From contig QJNS01000160.1 of NCBI GenBank assembly GCA_004154925.1, forward strand, positions 116,294 to 180,293: a DNA stretch of 64,000 nucleotides, in the 5' to 3' direction. The position numbers and the translations under genes were made by a program. This document shows positions 23,760 to 37,010 of the stretch, piece by piece (position 1 is the stretch's first letter; each line of letters opens with the position of its first letter). Under the pieces are notes generated by a model. That model worked only from the letters and a program-made list of their open reading frames with translations. It searched no databases and was not told where the DNA came from. This DNA is from Monosporascus cannonballus (lineage: Eukaryota; Ascomycota; Sordariomycetes; Xylariales).

Positions 23760-26700
23760 CGATTTCCTTTTTTCCTAAATCCTACTTTTAAGGTTTTATT
23801 TTTCTTAGTAAATATTACCGGTTTTTAACGATATTAAATCGTAATGCTAAAGGTCGTTTTTAGTTTTCTTTTATTATTTGTCGGCAAAATCTGCTTTTTA
23901 TTTTTAACGATTTTAATGTTGAAATTATGCCATACGTTTTATATTTTTTTAAGCTTTAAAAATACGAAATAATAAAAAACCTTTCCAAATATAAAGTTTA
24001 CGTTAAACGTGAATATCCCTATAATAAGACCGCTATTCCTGTTTTTCCTCTGGAAAATGTTTGTAACAAGAATTAATATTTGGAACGGGAAAAGATTTTC
24101 GTAAAGAGACGTTTTTTGAGATTACAAAAACGTTATTAATAGGAATTAAATAAGGTTATTGCGCGTTTGACTCGTTTTTGGAAATAAAAAGTTTTTTTTT
24201 GGCTTAAAAGAAATAAAAATAGTGTAACGAGAGTTGTAGTCGTTCGAGAAGCTGGAGAAATAAGAACGTTAGAGGCAGGCTATCGCCAAGGTTTCTATGG
24301 CCGTATTAGTTCTTTCTGCTGGTCCCCTAAAATAGTCTGGTATCGGTAGTATCGATTAGTTAATTAAAAACACCAATTGGGATACGATTATTTCTGGTAG
24401 TTCCGTCGTTATTAGTGAAAATATTTCAGTAGCCGTTAAGTACTAATAAGGTTTTTGACGGGTTCACAGGTATTTTCGAAATTCAAGTGTTTTTTCCATT
24501 TCATTAAATATTAAGTAAATCCGTTTTAGTTTCCCATATTAAGAATTTCTTTTAATTTATATACATATTTATTTTTTATTTCTATATTATTTTATATACT
24601 TATTTATTTTTATTTCCATATTATTTTATATTATATATATTTTTATTATATTTGCCATTAATATAAATACGCAAAACTAGAATGATCAAATGAAATTAAT
24701 GTTTTACTAAACTTTTTAATATATAATTGTTTTTTAAGGATTTTGTGACATTTTTTTGGGGACCGATATACTTAAATTCAAACTTTTGTACTGGATTATT
24801 TCATTTAAATATTTTGAGTAACGAAGAAAGTTATTTCTCATTTTTCGAAACTTAATTATGTTAATTGTTTCTTGTTATAGGTTTTGCTTATTTAATTTCG
24901 TACGAATTCTGGTTCTATTTTGATATTTTAATATCACTATCGTAATTATTTTAACGTAAAAAATATTTTAATATTTATTAAACCGTTATCGCGTATTATC
25001 TTATAAATTTTTGAAATTACACCATGATCCGTGTTTATGAATATTATTTTAATATTTTTGTAATAAATAACATTATATGGTATTTAAAAAATAAGTTTTG
25101 AAGTTAACTATTTCATTTATAATTAATGTAATATTGTGAAGAAATATCCTAATTTTAATTCATTTATTTTATTTATTTCTTTATTTAAAATTTAAACACG
25201 TTACATAATTTGTAATTTAAACCGATTTATATTATAAGGACTTGGTCAAAGTTAAATAAAAATATTGATTCTTTATTTAAATTAACGTGTCTTAATAATC
25301 CGGAAATGATAAAATTATTTTTAAAAATCTATATATATTATTTGTTTGGCGTTTATACATTTATAATATAGGAAAAATTTGATTTCGTAAATTAATCAAT
25401 AACAACGAAAACACTAACGTGATATATATTTATAAGGCTTTTAATATAAGAAATATATTAATAAAATGAAATATAACTAAATATTACAATTATTTTACGA
25501 TTAATAATAGTTGTAACTTTCTATATACCTTTTATCTTTAAGGTTTCGTTTTAATGCAATGATTATATTATTATATAATTTTTTATATTTTGAATTTTAT
25601 TTAAATATATATATATATACCTTAAAACCGTTATAGGGTTTTATAACTCCCTAGATATCTACATAACTAATATTCGTATATGTTTCGTATTAAGCTTTTC
25701 TAATATATTTCTAAAACTTATATCTGATTGCTTTTCATTTTTTTAAGAAATTATTATTATACTAGTAAACATTCTAGTAAATATCAAAGCATATTACCCG
25801 AATTAGTATTATTTTATCCCCGGCGTAAATATTTTTTATAGTAATATTAAAACTTATGTACCTAATTTTAACTAAGTTTTTTTTCGTAATTTAATTGCTT
25901 GCTTAAATTATTCACTTTTCCCTTTTCCAAGCTTTTTTTATAAATAATCAAGAAGTCGAAATTCGCTAACTTTTCCGCATAACGAAATTATCGATTTATA
26001 AATTCCTTGATCATAGTAAATCGAATAAAACTTTAATAATTCGTATAAACATTAACTTAATATATATTTTTCTTTAAGAAACATTTAAACTTTTAAAATA
26101 TTATAATAATAGTCATAAATTCTTTATTTACAATACCATAATTAAATTTGGTTTTTTTATTTATACGTCAGAAAATATAATAAGGTTTAATTTGCCTTAA
26201 TTATTTCGTTAACCGATTATTACGTTGAATAAGTAATCCGAAATATCGGGTTTTAGTTTTACAGAGCGTTTTTAATTATATTTAATTAATATTAATTCGT
26301 TAATAATCGTATCCTTAATATGATAAAACGGGTTTTTCGTATTTGCTGTTTATTTAAACATTTTAATTTTTTTATAAAGTTCGTTAAAGGTATAAATATT
26401 TTGCTAAAATTCCAAATAAATTTTTTGTAATATTTGGCGAATATAAAAAATACTTATAATTTTTTTAAAAATAATTAACGTTTATTATTTTATAATTACA
26501 TTAGCTTTCTTAAAGCTTATGCTAATATGTTCTAAGATAATAATATATCCTAAATATATTATTTTCGGTATTTAGAATTAACCTCTTTTTATATTAACAA
26601 ATAATTTTATATTTTATAAAGTTTGAAAAACCCTATAAACATATTATATATATGTTTTTCCGTTTTTAACAAAATAAATATATCGAGATATTTTCGTAAT

Positions 26701-29700
26701 ATATAATTTATTATTTAGTGGAACCTTATTGGTACATTTATAAATCTTATTAATATAACCAAATATTTAAATAATCCGTATTTCATTTAGAAAAATATAT
26801 TTTATTTTTATCTTTTTTTAATTTTAATAAGCTTATATTTATCTTTAAAATCGAATATTATAAATAATTTGGCTTCGAAAAATGGGTTTTTTATTTTTTT
26901 AATTCAAGATAATACTATTCGATTTTTCATAATAATTTAGTTCAATTATCGATTATTAATTCTAGATTCGCAATTTCCCATTTCTTTTAGTACGAAATAC
27001 GTAAAACTTCGTTTTAATAATTTCGCAAGACGACTGTATTTTTGTCATAACTAATTTTTTAAGTAATCTTTAAAAATATATAGCTTATTTCCGTTAAAAT
27101 TATACGTAGTGTAAAACTTTGTCGAAAATCCTTTTTTAAAAATTATTTTATAATTTTATTCGCTTTATTCCGGTATTTTCGGATCAAACCTTTTTTTAAA
27201 AAGCTATCGGTATTTATAACATTATAATGGTATATTAATTGAATTTTGTGACTTTCAGGGCTGTGACTTTAAATGATTATTTAATTACTTTAGTTTTACT
27301 TTAATAATAATAACAGTACGTTATATTTTTAATGCTCATCTTTTTATGTTTTATACCTTTATGTAATAAGGTTTTTCGTATTTTTATATTTGCATTTATT
27401 GTTATTTTCGATCGAATATTAAGATTTTAACTTTCTCTTTTTTTATCTTTTAATAAGATATAAGGTAAACCTTATTTCGCTAATCCTGCTATTAATTAAC
27501 ATTTCACATTAACGTATTTATAATATTTCTAAGATCAAATCGTAATTTCCAAATAAAACGATATGAAAATTTATCATGTGGTATTATATTTAGATAAAAA
27601 TCTTAAAGTAATTAATTTTGCGTATATTCTTTCTGTTATCGTACGCGAATTCTTAATTTCCGGCATTCGTCGTTATATATGGTTATGACTTATATTTTTA
27701 TAATAATTTCAGTTTATTAATTATTTCTTATAATATAATTTGCTCCCAAAGTTCCGCTATTTATTGTTACTGTATATTAATATGGTCCAATTTGTATATC
27801 AAAAATAATAAGGTTATGGACGATTTTATTGTCTCGTTTAAAACCTTTTTAAAGAGTTTTTTTTAACCTTTTTAGGTTTTGTTATTTTACGGCTTTTTAA
27901 TCAGTAACCTGTTTTTAATTATTTTTCGATTTTATCGAACTTTATTTGTATTTCGGTTTTTATTGTATTAAGTTATTATATTTATCGTTATTATTAGCAA
28001 ATTATGTTTTCGAATTATGTTAATTATTTTAAATTTTGTTATAATTCGTTGCTTTATTAAGGAATTCTTTTATATTTTCGATTATATCCTATTATACGTT
28101 ATATTAATTAATTTTCCAAAGCTTATTTGTATATTAACATATTTTCGTTTTATCAACTTTTTTTAAAGGTTTGCACTAAATGCTACTTAAAAATAAAAAC
28201 CTATTAGTACTTTTGAATAATATTTTTTATTATATATTAAATTAACATTTTTTTCGTTTAATAATTATATTTTTACTAATAATATGAAGGGTTTTCCTAT
28301 CAGCATTATATTTTTTCGGACTAATGTTTTATTTTGGCCAATTATTAAATATTTTCTAAAGTTATAAATCGAAAATATCGATATTATTATCTATCGTTTT
28401 TATTATTTCCGGTACGGTTTAAATAAATTAAATCTTTTATAAGATATATAAATAATTCGTCCGTAAATATGCTATTTTTATTTCTCGGAATCGGGATATT
28501 TTCGTCATCTACAATATGTAATATATATTTTGCCGTATCTATTAAAAATTCCGGGATAAATCTTTTTTATTTAATTCTAATATTCGCATAATTATCCTTA
28601 TGATATTTCTTATTAGGTTTGCAATATTTATTAAGTTATTTTCCTAATTCCGCATATCTTTTATTGAATTTCTCGCTATAATAAGCCTAATACGTACTTA
28701 AGCCGAGTGATATTAATAAATTTACTCCCATTTTTCTATTCTTTTCTGGATTATCTATTAATTAATAATTTTAAATTATTTTAACATAATATTTTAGGTA
28801 CTTTATAATTTACTGGTTTATATATTATCTTATTACCATTAAAATATTTAATTTAAATTTAATTATTTTTATAAATAATTCCTAATTTTATAAATCATAG
28901 TCTTATGCTATACAAAGTGTTATTACGTCGAAAAGTGCTGATATAAGCTCTATATTAAGATTTGCTATTATTTTTTCCTTTAATACATTTAATATACCAA
29001 ATATATTATTAATTATTAATGTTAATTACTATAACAATATAATCCCATAAATACTTAAGTCGATTAAACGTAAAAGAAATTTTATAATTATTTAAGGAAT
29101 CGAAAACCTTAGCTATTAATATTTCTTACCCCTAATTTAACTTAGAAACAAACGAAATTAACGTATTACCGTAATTAAATATTAATTCGTTTTATCGTAA
29201 TTACTAAATTATATTTCGGGTTTTATCTTTTCGTTTATAATTTTTAAAATTTTATTATTATTTACTTAAATTATTTATTATTATTATAAATTTATATTAT
29301 TTCCGGATTTCGATTTTCACCTAACAAACTAAAGTAGTTTTTTATAACGAATTCGAATTCAATAACCGTATTTCCGTTAAATTAATTAATTACGAAATTA
29401 ATTTATAAAATAAATATAATAAATAAAATAAAAATATAACCGAAATATATTCGGTATTAAAATAAAAATAATTATAATTTAATTAAAATTCCGTCAAAAA
29501 ATTCTAGCTTCAAAGGCTTAAAACCTTTTTTTAATTCCTTGGTAAAATTTAGCTAAATATCCTGGTTCGTTTAAAAATGCTTCCTAGTTTCGAAAGCTTT
29601 CTTTTTTATTCTTAAGCTTTTCTTAAGCGGTTTAAAAAATATCGTAAGATTATTATTATCTTTCTTAAACTAAATAATACGTTCGTTTATAATATCCAAA

Positions 29701-29876
29701 TATTAAAAAATATTGTCGCGAAAAAGGCGAAATTTTTCTTTTTCTTTTCAGATTTAATTCTAATGTCCGAATATCAGGGACCTGATATATAAACTATTCG
29801 GGCTGCTTATTAGTAAATATAATATCGGCGATATTGCTTAAAATTTAACCGTATTATTTAATAAAACCTTATAACA

Positions 29877-30112
29877 TATAATAGTTAAAATTTTAACCAA
29901 TTATTAAATATTAATTATACGGATTTATATTAATAGAAATATCGTAAAAAACTAAATAATCAATATTATAACGTATTATATTTTATAATACCAAAAATAC
30001 CTTAAATAACGAATTATTATTATAAGATAATATTATTTAAATTATGAAAATAATAAGTATATACATATTGGCTTTTGGTATTACTACTTATCTTTATTTA
30101 ATTATGCTAAAC
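29877..30112 (-). repeat. Central LTR of the E/G tandem, part 1
   Basis: Begins TATAATAGTT (RIP form of TGTAACGGCT) and is cut by F after ATGCTAAAC. The last five bases, TAAAC, are F's left target duplication. Confidence 0.85.
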
Positions 30113-30463
30113 TATTATAACCTTACGGTCTTTGCTTTCTTACGGACGGTCGGGCCCACGAAAAAAACAAAACCCGACCGCCGCTAAGATATTACGTAAT
30201 CAGCTTAAGGATTTCCAGGTGCCAAGTATTTTAAGCCTTTTAAGCCAGTAAAAAAGCTAAAAAGGTTGAACGAATTTAAGCATTTAAACCGATTAAATAC
30301 CTTAAGCTAAAATGAAAAAATATATTTTTATTATTTAAGTTATTTTTAATATTACGAAATATAATACATTGTTATATTTATTATTTCAAATTTTACTATA
30401 TTTCTATTAATATATTTCCGTATAATTAAATATTAATAATTAATTAAAGTTTAAGCTATTATG
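30113..30463 (+). repeat. 5' LTR of element F (351 bp)
   Basis: TATTATAACC...GCTATTATG, followed by CGTTATAAAC as after B's 5' LTR. It is 46 bp shorter than its partner, mainly from a deletion in the R region. Confidence 0.85.
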
Positions 30464-33400
30464 CGTTATAAACTCTTATTTAATAATACTGTTAAACTTT
30501 AAATAATATTACAGATATTAATTTTATTAAGAAAAAGCCCAAATAATTTATTTATTAAGTCTTTAATAATTCGAATATTAAAACAAAATCCGAAATAGGA
30601 TTTTTTGCTTTTTTTGCAAAAAAATGTTTTAACACTTAAATGCTATAAATAAGCATTTCTTTTAGCTTAAAAAATAACAACCTTATAACGTCTTTTAAGT
30701 AACCTATAAAGAATTTCAGAAAAAAAGAAAAGTTTCCGAAATTAGAAGTTTTTTCGAACGAATTAGGTTATTTAACTATATGTTATTAAGGAATTAAAAA
30801 AAAGCTTAAAACATTTTAAATTAAAGTTTTAGCACAAAATCTTAATTATATTATAATTATATTTACCTTAATACTAAATATATTTCGAATATTTTCTTAT
30901 TCGATTTATTATATTTATTATAGGAATAAATTTCGTATTTAAATAATTTACTTGTAATATAATTATTTTATTAATCAAAAATCAAAACCGTACCAAAAAG
31001 AAATATATAATAATTGTAAATAAATCTAATAAATATTAAAAAATGTGTTCAAAATAATTAACGCAAAAGAACAAGTTAAAATATAAAATTAATAATTACA
31101 ATAAAAAACTAAATATATAATTAAAGTAAAATATTAACTTAAACATAATTTTAGATAAATTAAAAATAAAATTTATTAAAAATTAAAAATTTCGAAAGTC
31201 TAAAAAATATAAAAACTATTTTTCAATTTAATTAACCAAATTATTTATCATATTATATGATAATAATAAGTAAGAACAACAACTAATAATATATTTAACA
31301 TATTAAAGGTATTAAAAAATAATAATAAATTTTGATACACGGTTAATATTAACGCCTTTCAGCATAATAACACCTTTTACGGTATAAAGCAAAGATTTAT
31401 AAAATTGAAAGTTACTTATAAGGAAAACTAGAACCAAACCAAATATTTTAATTATAACAAAATAAGGTATAAAATAACATAATATCAAATAATTCAAAAA
31501 CGCCATTAAAATATTTAAAGATATTTATCTAAAAATAAATTAAAATATATTAATAAAATAAGAGTAAATATATTAATATATTATAATCTAAGTACACGTT
31601 AGGACAGTTATAACATTAAATTTAATAATGGCTATTACGAAAAATAATGCGACGAAAAATAAGAAAATTAAAACCTAATTTAATAAATATTGTAAGTATA
31701 TTAAACAGTATTTTAAAAATAATTACGTGAATAATAGGATTAAGTAAAAATAATTAGTTTTGGAATTTATAATCGATACAATAAAATATATGCTATATAT
31801 TGTTAACGACCAAAATATTCCAATTACGAAAAATGCAAATAATATATTTACTGATACATTACTCATATTATTATAATAAATTCGATTTTCTAAACCATAA
31901 CGGAAATAATTAAAACGGTAAATAATAATATCGATATTTTCGATTTATAGGCCCAAGATATATTTAATAATAGGCCGAAATAAGGAATTAAGTCGAAAAG
32001 GAATTAATATTTGCAAAAACCTTTTTTATTATTATTAATAATAAAATTATTAAACGAAAAAAAGGTTAGTTTAATATATTACGAAAGAAAATTAATAAAA
32101 GATTATTATAGATTTTTATTTTTAATTTATATTTATTATAACGTTTTACAAAAGACCAATTAGTAAAAAAGAAATACGGTGAATTATATAAGAAACCCTT
32201 AAACCGATAATTAATATAACCCATAATAACCTATAATTATAAATATAAAAAACATTATTTAATATAATTTAAAGAAATAATGAAACTGTAATAATAATAA
32301 ATATAAAATTTTAACGTCGGAAATATAAAACTATAAATAAAGTTTAATAAATTTGAAAAAAGTAAAAAAAAGGTTATCGATAAAAAATGATAAAATAACG
32401 AAACCTAAAAAAATTAAAGAGATTTTTTAAAACAGGATTAAAATGCAACAATAAAAATTATTAATAATTTCATTATTTTGGATATACGAATTAACATATA
32501 TCAATATATTACAATGATAGATTGCGGAACTTTAAAAAGGAATTTTATTATATTAAAAATAATTAATAAATTTGAATTGCCATAAAGATATAAATTAAAA
32601 GCTTACGTAATAACGAATACCGAAAATTAGAAATTCGGTTTTAATAACAAGGAAATTATATATAAAATTAATAATTTGAAATTTTTATTTAAAGACAATA
32701 TTAAGTATTTAATTTTCATATTATTTTATTTGGGAATTATAATAAGATTTTAGGATTATTCTAAATATGCTAGTATGGAAATTTAATTACTAAAAGAAGT
32801 AACGCAATAAAATATATTTTATATTTTATTTGCAAAAAAGAAAAATAAAATTAAAATCTTAATACTCGATCGAAAATGACGATCAGTACAAATATGAGGA
32901 TATAATAAAAACCTTATTATATTAAAAATATAATATAAAAAATAAGTATTAAAAAATGTAACGTATTATTATTACTATTATAGTAAAATTAAAATAATTA
33001 AATAATGAGTTAAAATAATAAGCTTAAAAATAAGACGTATATAATTAATATATTATTATAATATTATAAATACGAAAAACATTTTAAAAAAGAAATTTAA
33101 TACGAAATTTCCGAAATATAATATATTAAATTATAACCTAATTTTTAAAAAAGAATTTAATAAAATTTTATCTGATTGATAACCTTATTAAAAATGCATT
33201 ACTTGTGTTTTAAAAAAATGCGAAGAATTAGTTACAAAAATAATAAATTTCATTTTCGAAAGTATTAGTAAAATATTTTATGTTTTTTTTCTCGAAAAAA
33301 AGGAAATTTTATGATTTATTGTTAATTATTAATACTTAAACGATATTATTCTTAAAAATCAAATATTATTATTTTTAATTATAAAAATACAGAATCGATT

Positions 33401-36400
33401 TTACGAATTTAAATAATTTATAATACTTATATTAAAAAATAAATACAATTTGGTTAATATTCAAACAATACGAATAAATAATAATTTTTAATATATAATA
33501 AGGATTAATTAAGTACTTAAGTATATTAATAAGGTTTACAAATCTACAAGTAGTTCTTTAGCGGATAATTAATTATATATTACGAAAATATTGCGACCTT
33601 TTCCTTATTTATTATTTTAACGATATTATTATTTTTTAAAAAGCGGAAAAAGTATATATAAAGTATGGTTATAAAATTGTTTAAGTTTAATAAAATATAA
33701 AACTATTTGTTAATCTAAAAAAGAAATTAATATTACCTATAAAAATTGAAATATTTGTAATATATTATTATTTTGAAATACATTTTAATAGTTTTTAAAA
33801 TAATTTTTATAATTATGAAATGATAAAATATAATTAAATCAAAAAAGTTAAAATAATTTTAATTTCTTTAATTATTCTGAAAAATGTATTTAAAATCTTA
33901 ATAAAATAATTATAAATTAACGAACTTTACCACAATAAAAGTTTAAAAAAATATTAAATTCCGAAATCATATTTTAAGATATTCAAAATAAAATTATTAA
34001 CGAATTAATATTAATTTGGTATAATTTAAACCATTTCGTTAAAATTAAAATTAATATATTAGATTACATATTACGAATAAATATCGGATAACGAAATAAT
34101 TAAAGTAAATTCTATTTTATTAAATTTTCTTTTATAAATTAACAGGAACCAAATTTATTTAAAATGCTTTACATAAAAAATATATAATTATTATTATAAT
34201 ATTTCTAAAATTTAGATATTTTTAAAGCGCAATTTGTATTAAATTAAAGTTCATACGGATTAATAATATTGCATTTAATTTATTATAATTAAAGAATTTA
34301 TAAAATAACCATTTCGTTATGCGGAATAATTACTAAATTTCGTTCTTGTTATTATTTATAAAAAAACAATTAAAAAATTAAAAAATTAAAAATTAAATAT
34401 TTTCAATAAATAATGAAATTTTGAAACGCAATTAATTAAACTACGTTATATAATTTTCGATATTATAATAAAAACCATTTATATTTGTATTAAATATCGA
34501 TAATTAATGTAATACCTTTTAACATATATTAGGAAACCTAATAACATAATAACCATTTTTTCAAAAATTAAGAAATAAAAACAATATATATTTTAAAAAA
34601 TATTACAAGGATTTAAAACGAAATATAAACGAATATTAATAACACAAATATATAAGGATTTACAAAATATTAAAACGGCTTTAATATCTGTATTTCTTTC
34701 TTAAAAGACTTTATAACATTAAGATTTAAGATAATAATACAATATTTACGTTAAAATTAAATTTGACAATGTAAACTATATAAAGAATCATAATTATTAT
34801 TAATCATAAAATAATTATAATATTTAATTAATTTTAATTTTATTACTAAATATTTGATATTAAAAGATTTAATTATAAATATTTAGTATAATAATGTTTT
34901 TATAATTATCGAGCTTTTTACGAAATCTTCTTATTTTTTACCATATTATAAGAATATAAATCCCGAATATAAAATATATATTTTCTTTAAATATATTTTT
35001 AATATATACAAATTATTATTATAAATTGTTTTAAACAAAAAGATTAATATTTATATTTAAGTTTTAATAGAGTTTATAATATAAATCCGCTTAAAATATA
35101 TATTATTGTATTTTTTAAACTCTTAAGTAAATAAATTAGTAAAATAAATAAATCTACCCTTAAAGGTTTATTTCCGATAATAAATTAATTACGAACTAAA
35201 TAGGTATATTAACATTATATTAATTCTATAATAAATTTATAATATTCAATATTACGAAAACATCAAAATAATAGTTATACACCTAATTTGAATTTATATT
35301 CCAGAAATCTTTAAAGAACATATAACGATAATCTAATTAATATTAAAATAATTCTTGTATTAAAATTATTAAGATAATTATTTTAAGGAATAAAAATAAT
35401 ATTATAATTTATAAGGAAATAAATAAATAAATAACATAATCAAAAGGAATTAAAAGAATTAATTTTTAATAAAGGAATTAATTTTTCTTATTTCGAAAAC
35501 TATTTAAATAATATAATCTAATAAAATATTTAGTTTTAAATATATTAATTTATTTATAATCCTTAATAAAACTGAAAAAGTAATTACTAATTAATTCTTG
35601 TCTGCAAAATGTTTTTTATTTTAATTTTTATAATTTTTAATTGTAGTAATAGTATATATAATTAAAGTATATACGGAATAACATAAAGTAAAAGTAAAAA
35701 ACAAATGGGTATATAAGGTAAAAAAAGTTTTCGATATACGAAAATAAAACGGATTTACTTAATACTTAATTAAATAAAAAAATTACCGGAATTCCAAAAA
35801 TATTTAAAAATTTATTGAAAACTTTATTAATACCTAATACCTATTAAAGAACTTTAATTAAGAATAACAAGTCCGTTTTAATTAATAATTAACCAGTTAA
35901 TAACCGGGATATCGGGTTAATTAACCATAACGTATATTAATGTAATAACTATAATAAGAATTTTTAATTATTTTCATTTTTAAAAACGTTTAAAATTTTT
36001 TATAATTTCCGTTTTTTTAATATTTCGACGAAATATCTTAATATTACGATAATAGAATAACCGTTTTTGTTTTTATAAAGGGCTTAACTTATTAAGAGGC
36101 GTTCGTAACGTCTCGCGAATGTACTTTTTTTTACGTTTTAAACAATATTTTTCATTTAGAAACTTTTAATGTATAATTTTTAAAAAATTCAAGATATTAT
36201 AGGAATTATTATAATGAATATAATACGTATATTTTAAGAAACGCTAAACAATTTTGTGTTTTCAATTTTTTTATTACGTAAATAAAAAACAATTTTAAAA
36301 TCGAAATATTTAATATATTTTAAAAACAATATTAATACGTTTACGAAAATAAGATTTTTTTACGTAATTTAACATAATAACAATAAAAATAAGAAGATTA

Positions 36401-36466
36401 TGTACCAAATTTAATAAACGAATAATTTAATCTTTAAAAATAAAAATCCTAAAAAGGTAGAAATCG

Positions 36467-36863
36467 TATTATAATCTAACGGTCCTAGTTTCTTTGTAAA
36501 CGCTCAGGTTTATAAAAAAGACAAAACCCGACTGTCGTTAAGATATTACGTAACTAATTTAAAGGTTTTAAGATATTAAGCATTTTAAGTTTTTTAAGCC
36601 GGTAAAAAAACTTAAAAAATATAATAGGTTTAAAGATTTAAACTTTTTAAATACTTTAAGCCGAAACGAAAATATATATGTTTATTATTTTTATAATTTA
36701 AATAATTTTAATTTGTACTATAATAATTTATTATAAAATTTCTTTTTAATATTGCGAAACATAATATATTATTATAGTTATTACTTAATTTCTTACAATA
36801 TTTTTATTAATATAAATTTGTACATTTAAAGTTTAATAATTGGTTTAACCCCACGCCATTACA
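36467..36863 (+). repeat. 3' LTR of element F (397 bp)
   Basis: TATTATAATC...CCATTACA. It is preceded by a purine-rich tract (AAAAAGGTAGAAATCG), the likely plus-strand primer. Confidence 0.88.
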
Positions 36864-36868
36864 TTAAC

Positions 36869-37010
36869 GAGGTTCTATTAACCAGTTACTTAATGCTAAT
36901 TATTCGTATTTAGCAGATCTTTGTTAAATACCCGTCACGTGACCTGGGAAGGTGGTCCGTGTTATTTTTGTTAATTGTTTTCTGAAACCGGAGCCTATCA
37001 GGTCGTAACT
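36869..37010 (-). repeat. Central LTR of the E/G tandem, part 2
   Basis: Resumes after F and its TTAAC duplication with GAGGTTCTATTAACC and ends GGTCGTAACT, where TCGTAACA is expected. With 29877-30112 it totals 378 bp, equal to the left LTR. It runs straight into the internal region of G, with no second LTR. Confidence 0.85.

Larger units (their letters stand above)
30113..36863 (+). mobile_element. Element F: full-length Ty3/gypsy LTR retrotransposon inside the central LTR
   Basis: This 6751-bp plus-strand element runs from TATTATAACC to CGCCATTACA. The 5' LTR is 30113-30463 and the 3' LTR 36467-36863. It is flanked by TAAAC and TTAAC, a 5-bp duplication with one later change. The reverse transcriptase box at 33616 reads F-N-D-I-I-I-F. 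U3 type resembles B. All frames are RIP-broken. It must be younger than the recombination that left one central LTR, or else both LTR-LTR exchange products would carry it. Confidence 0.9.
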
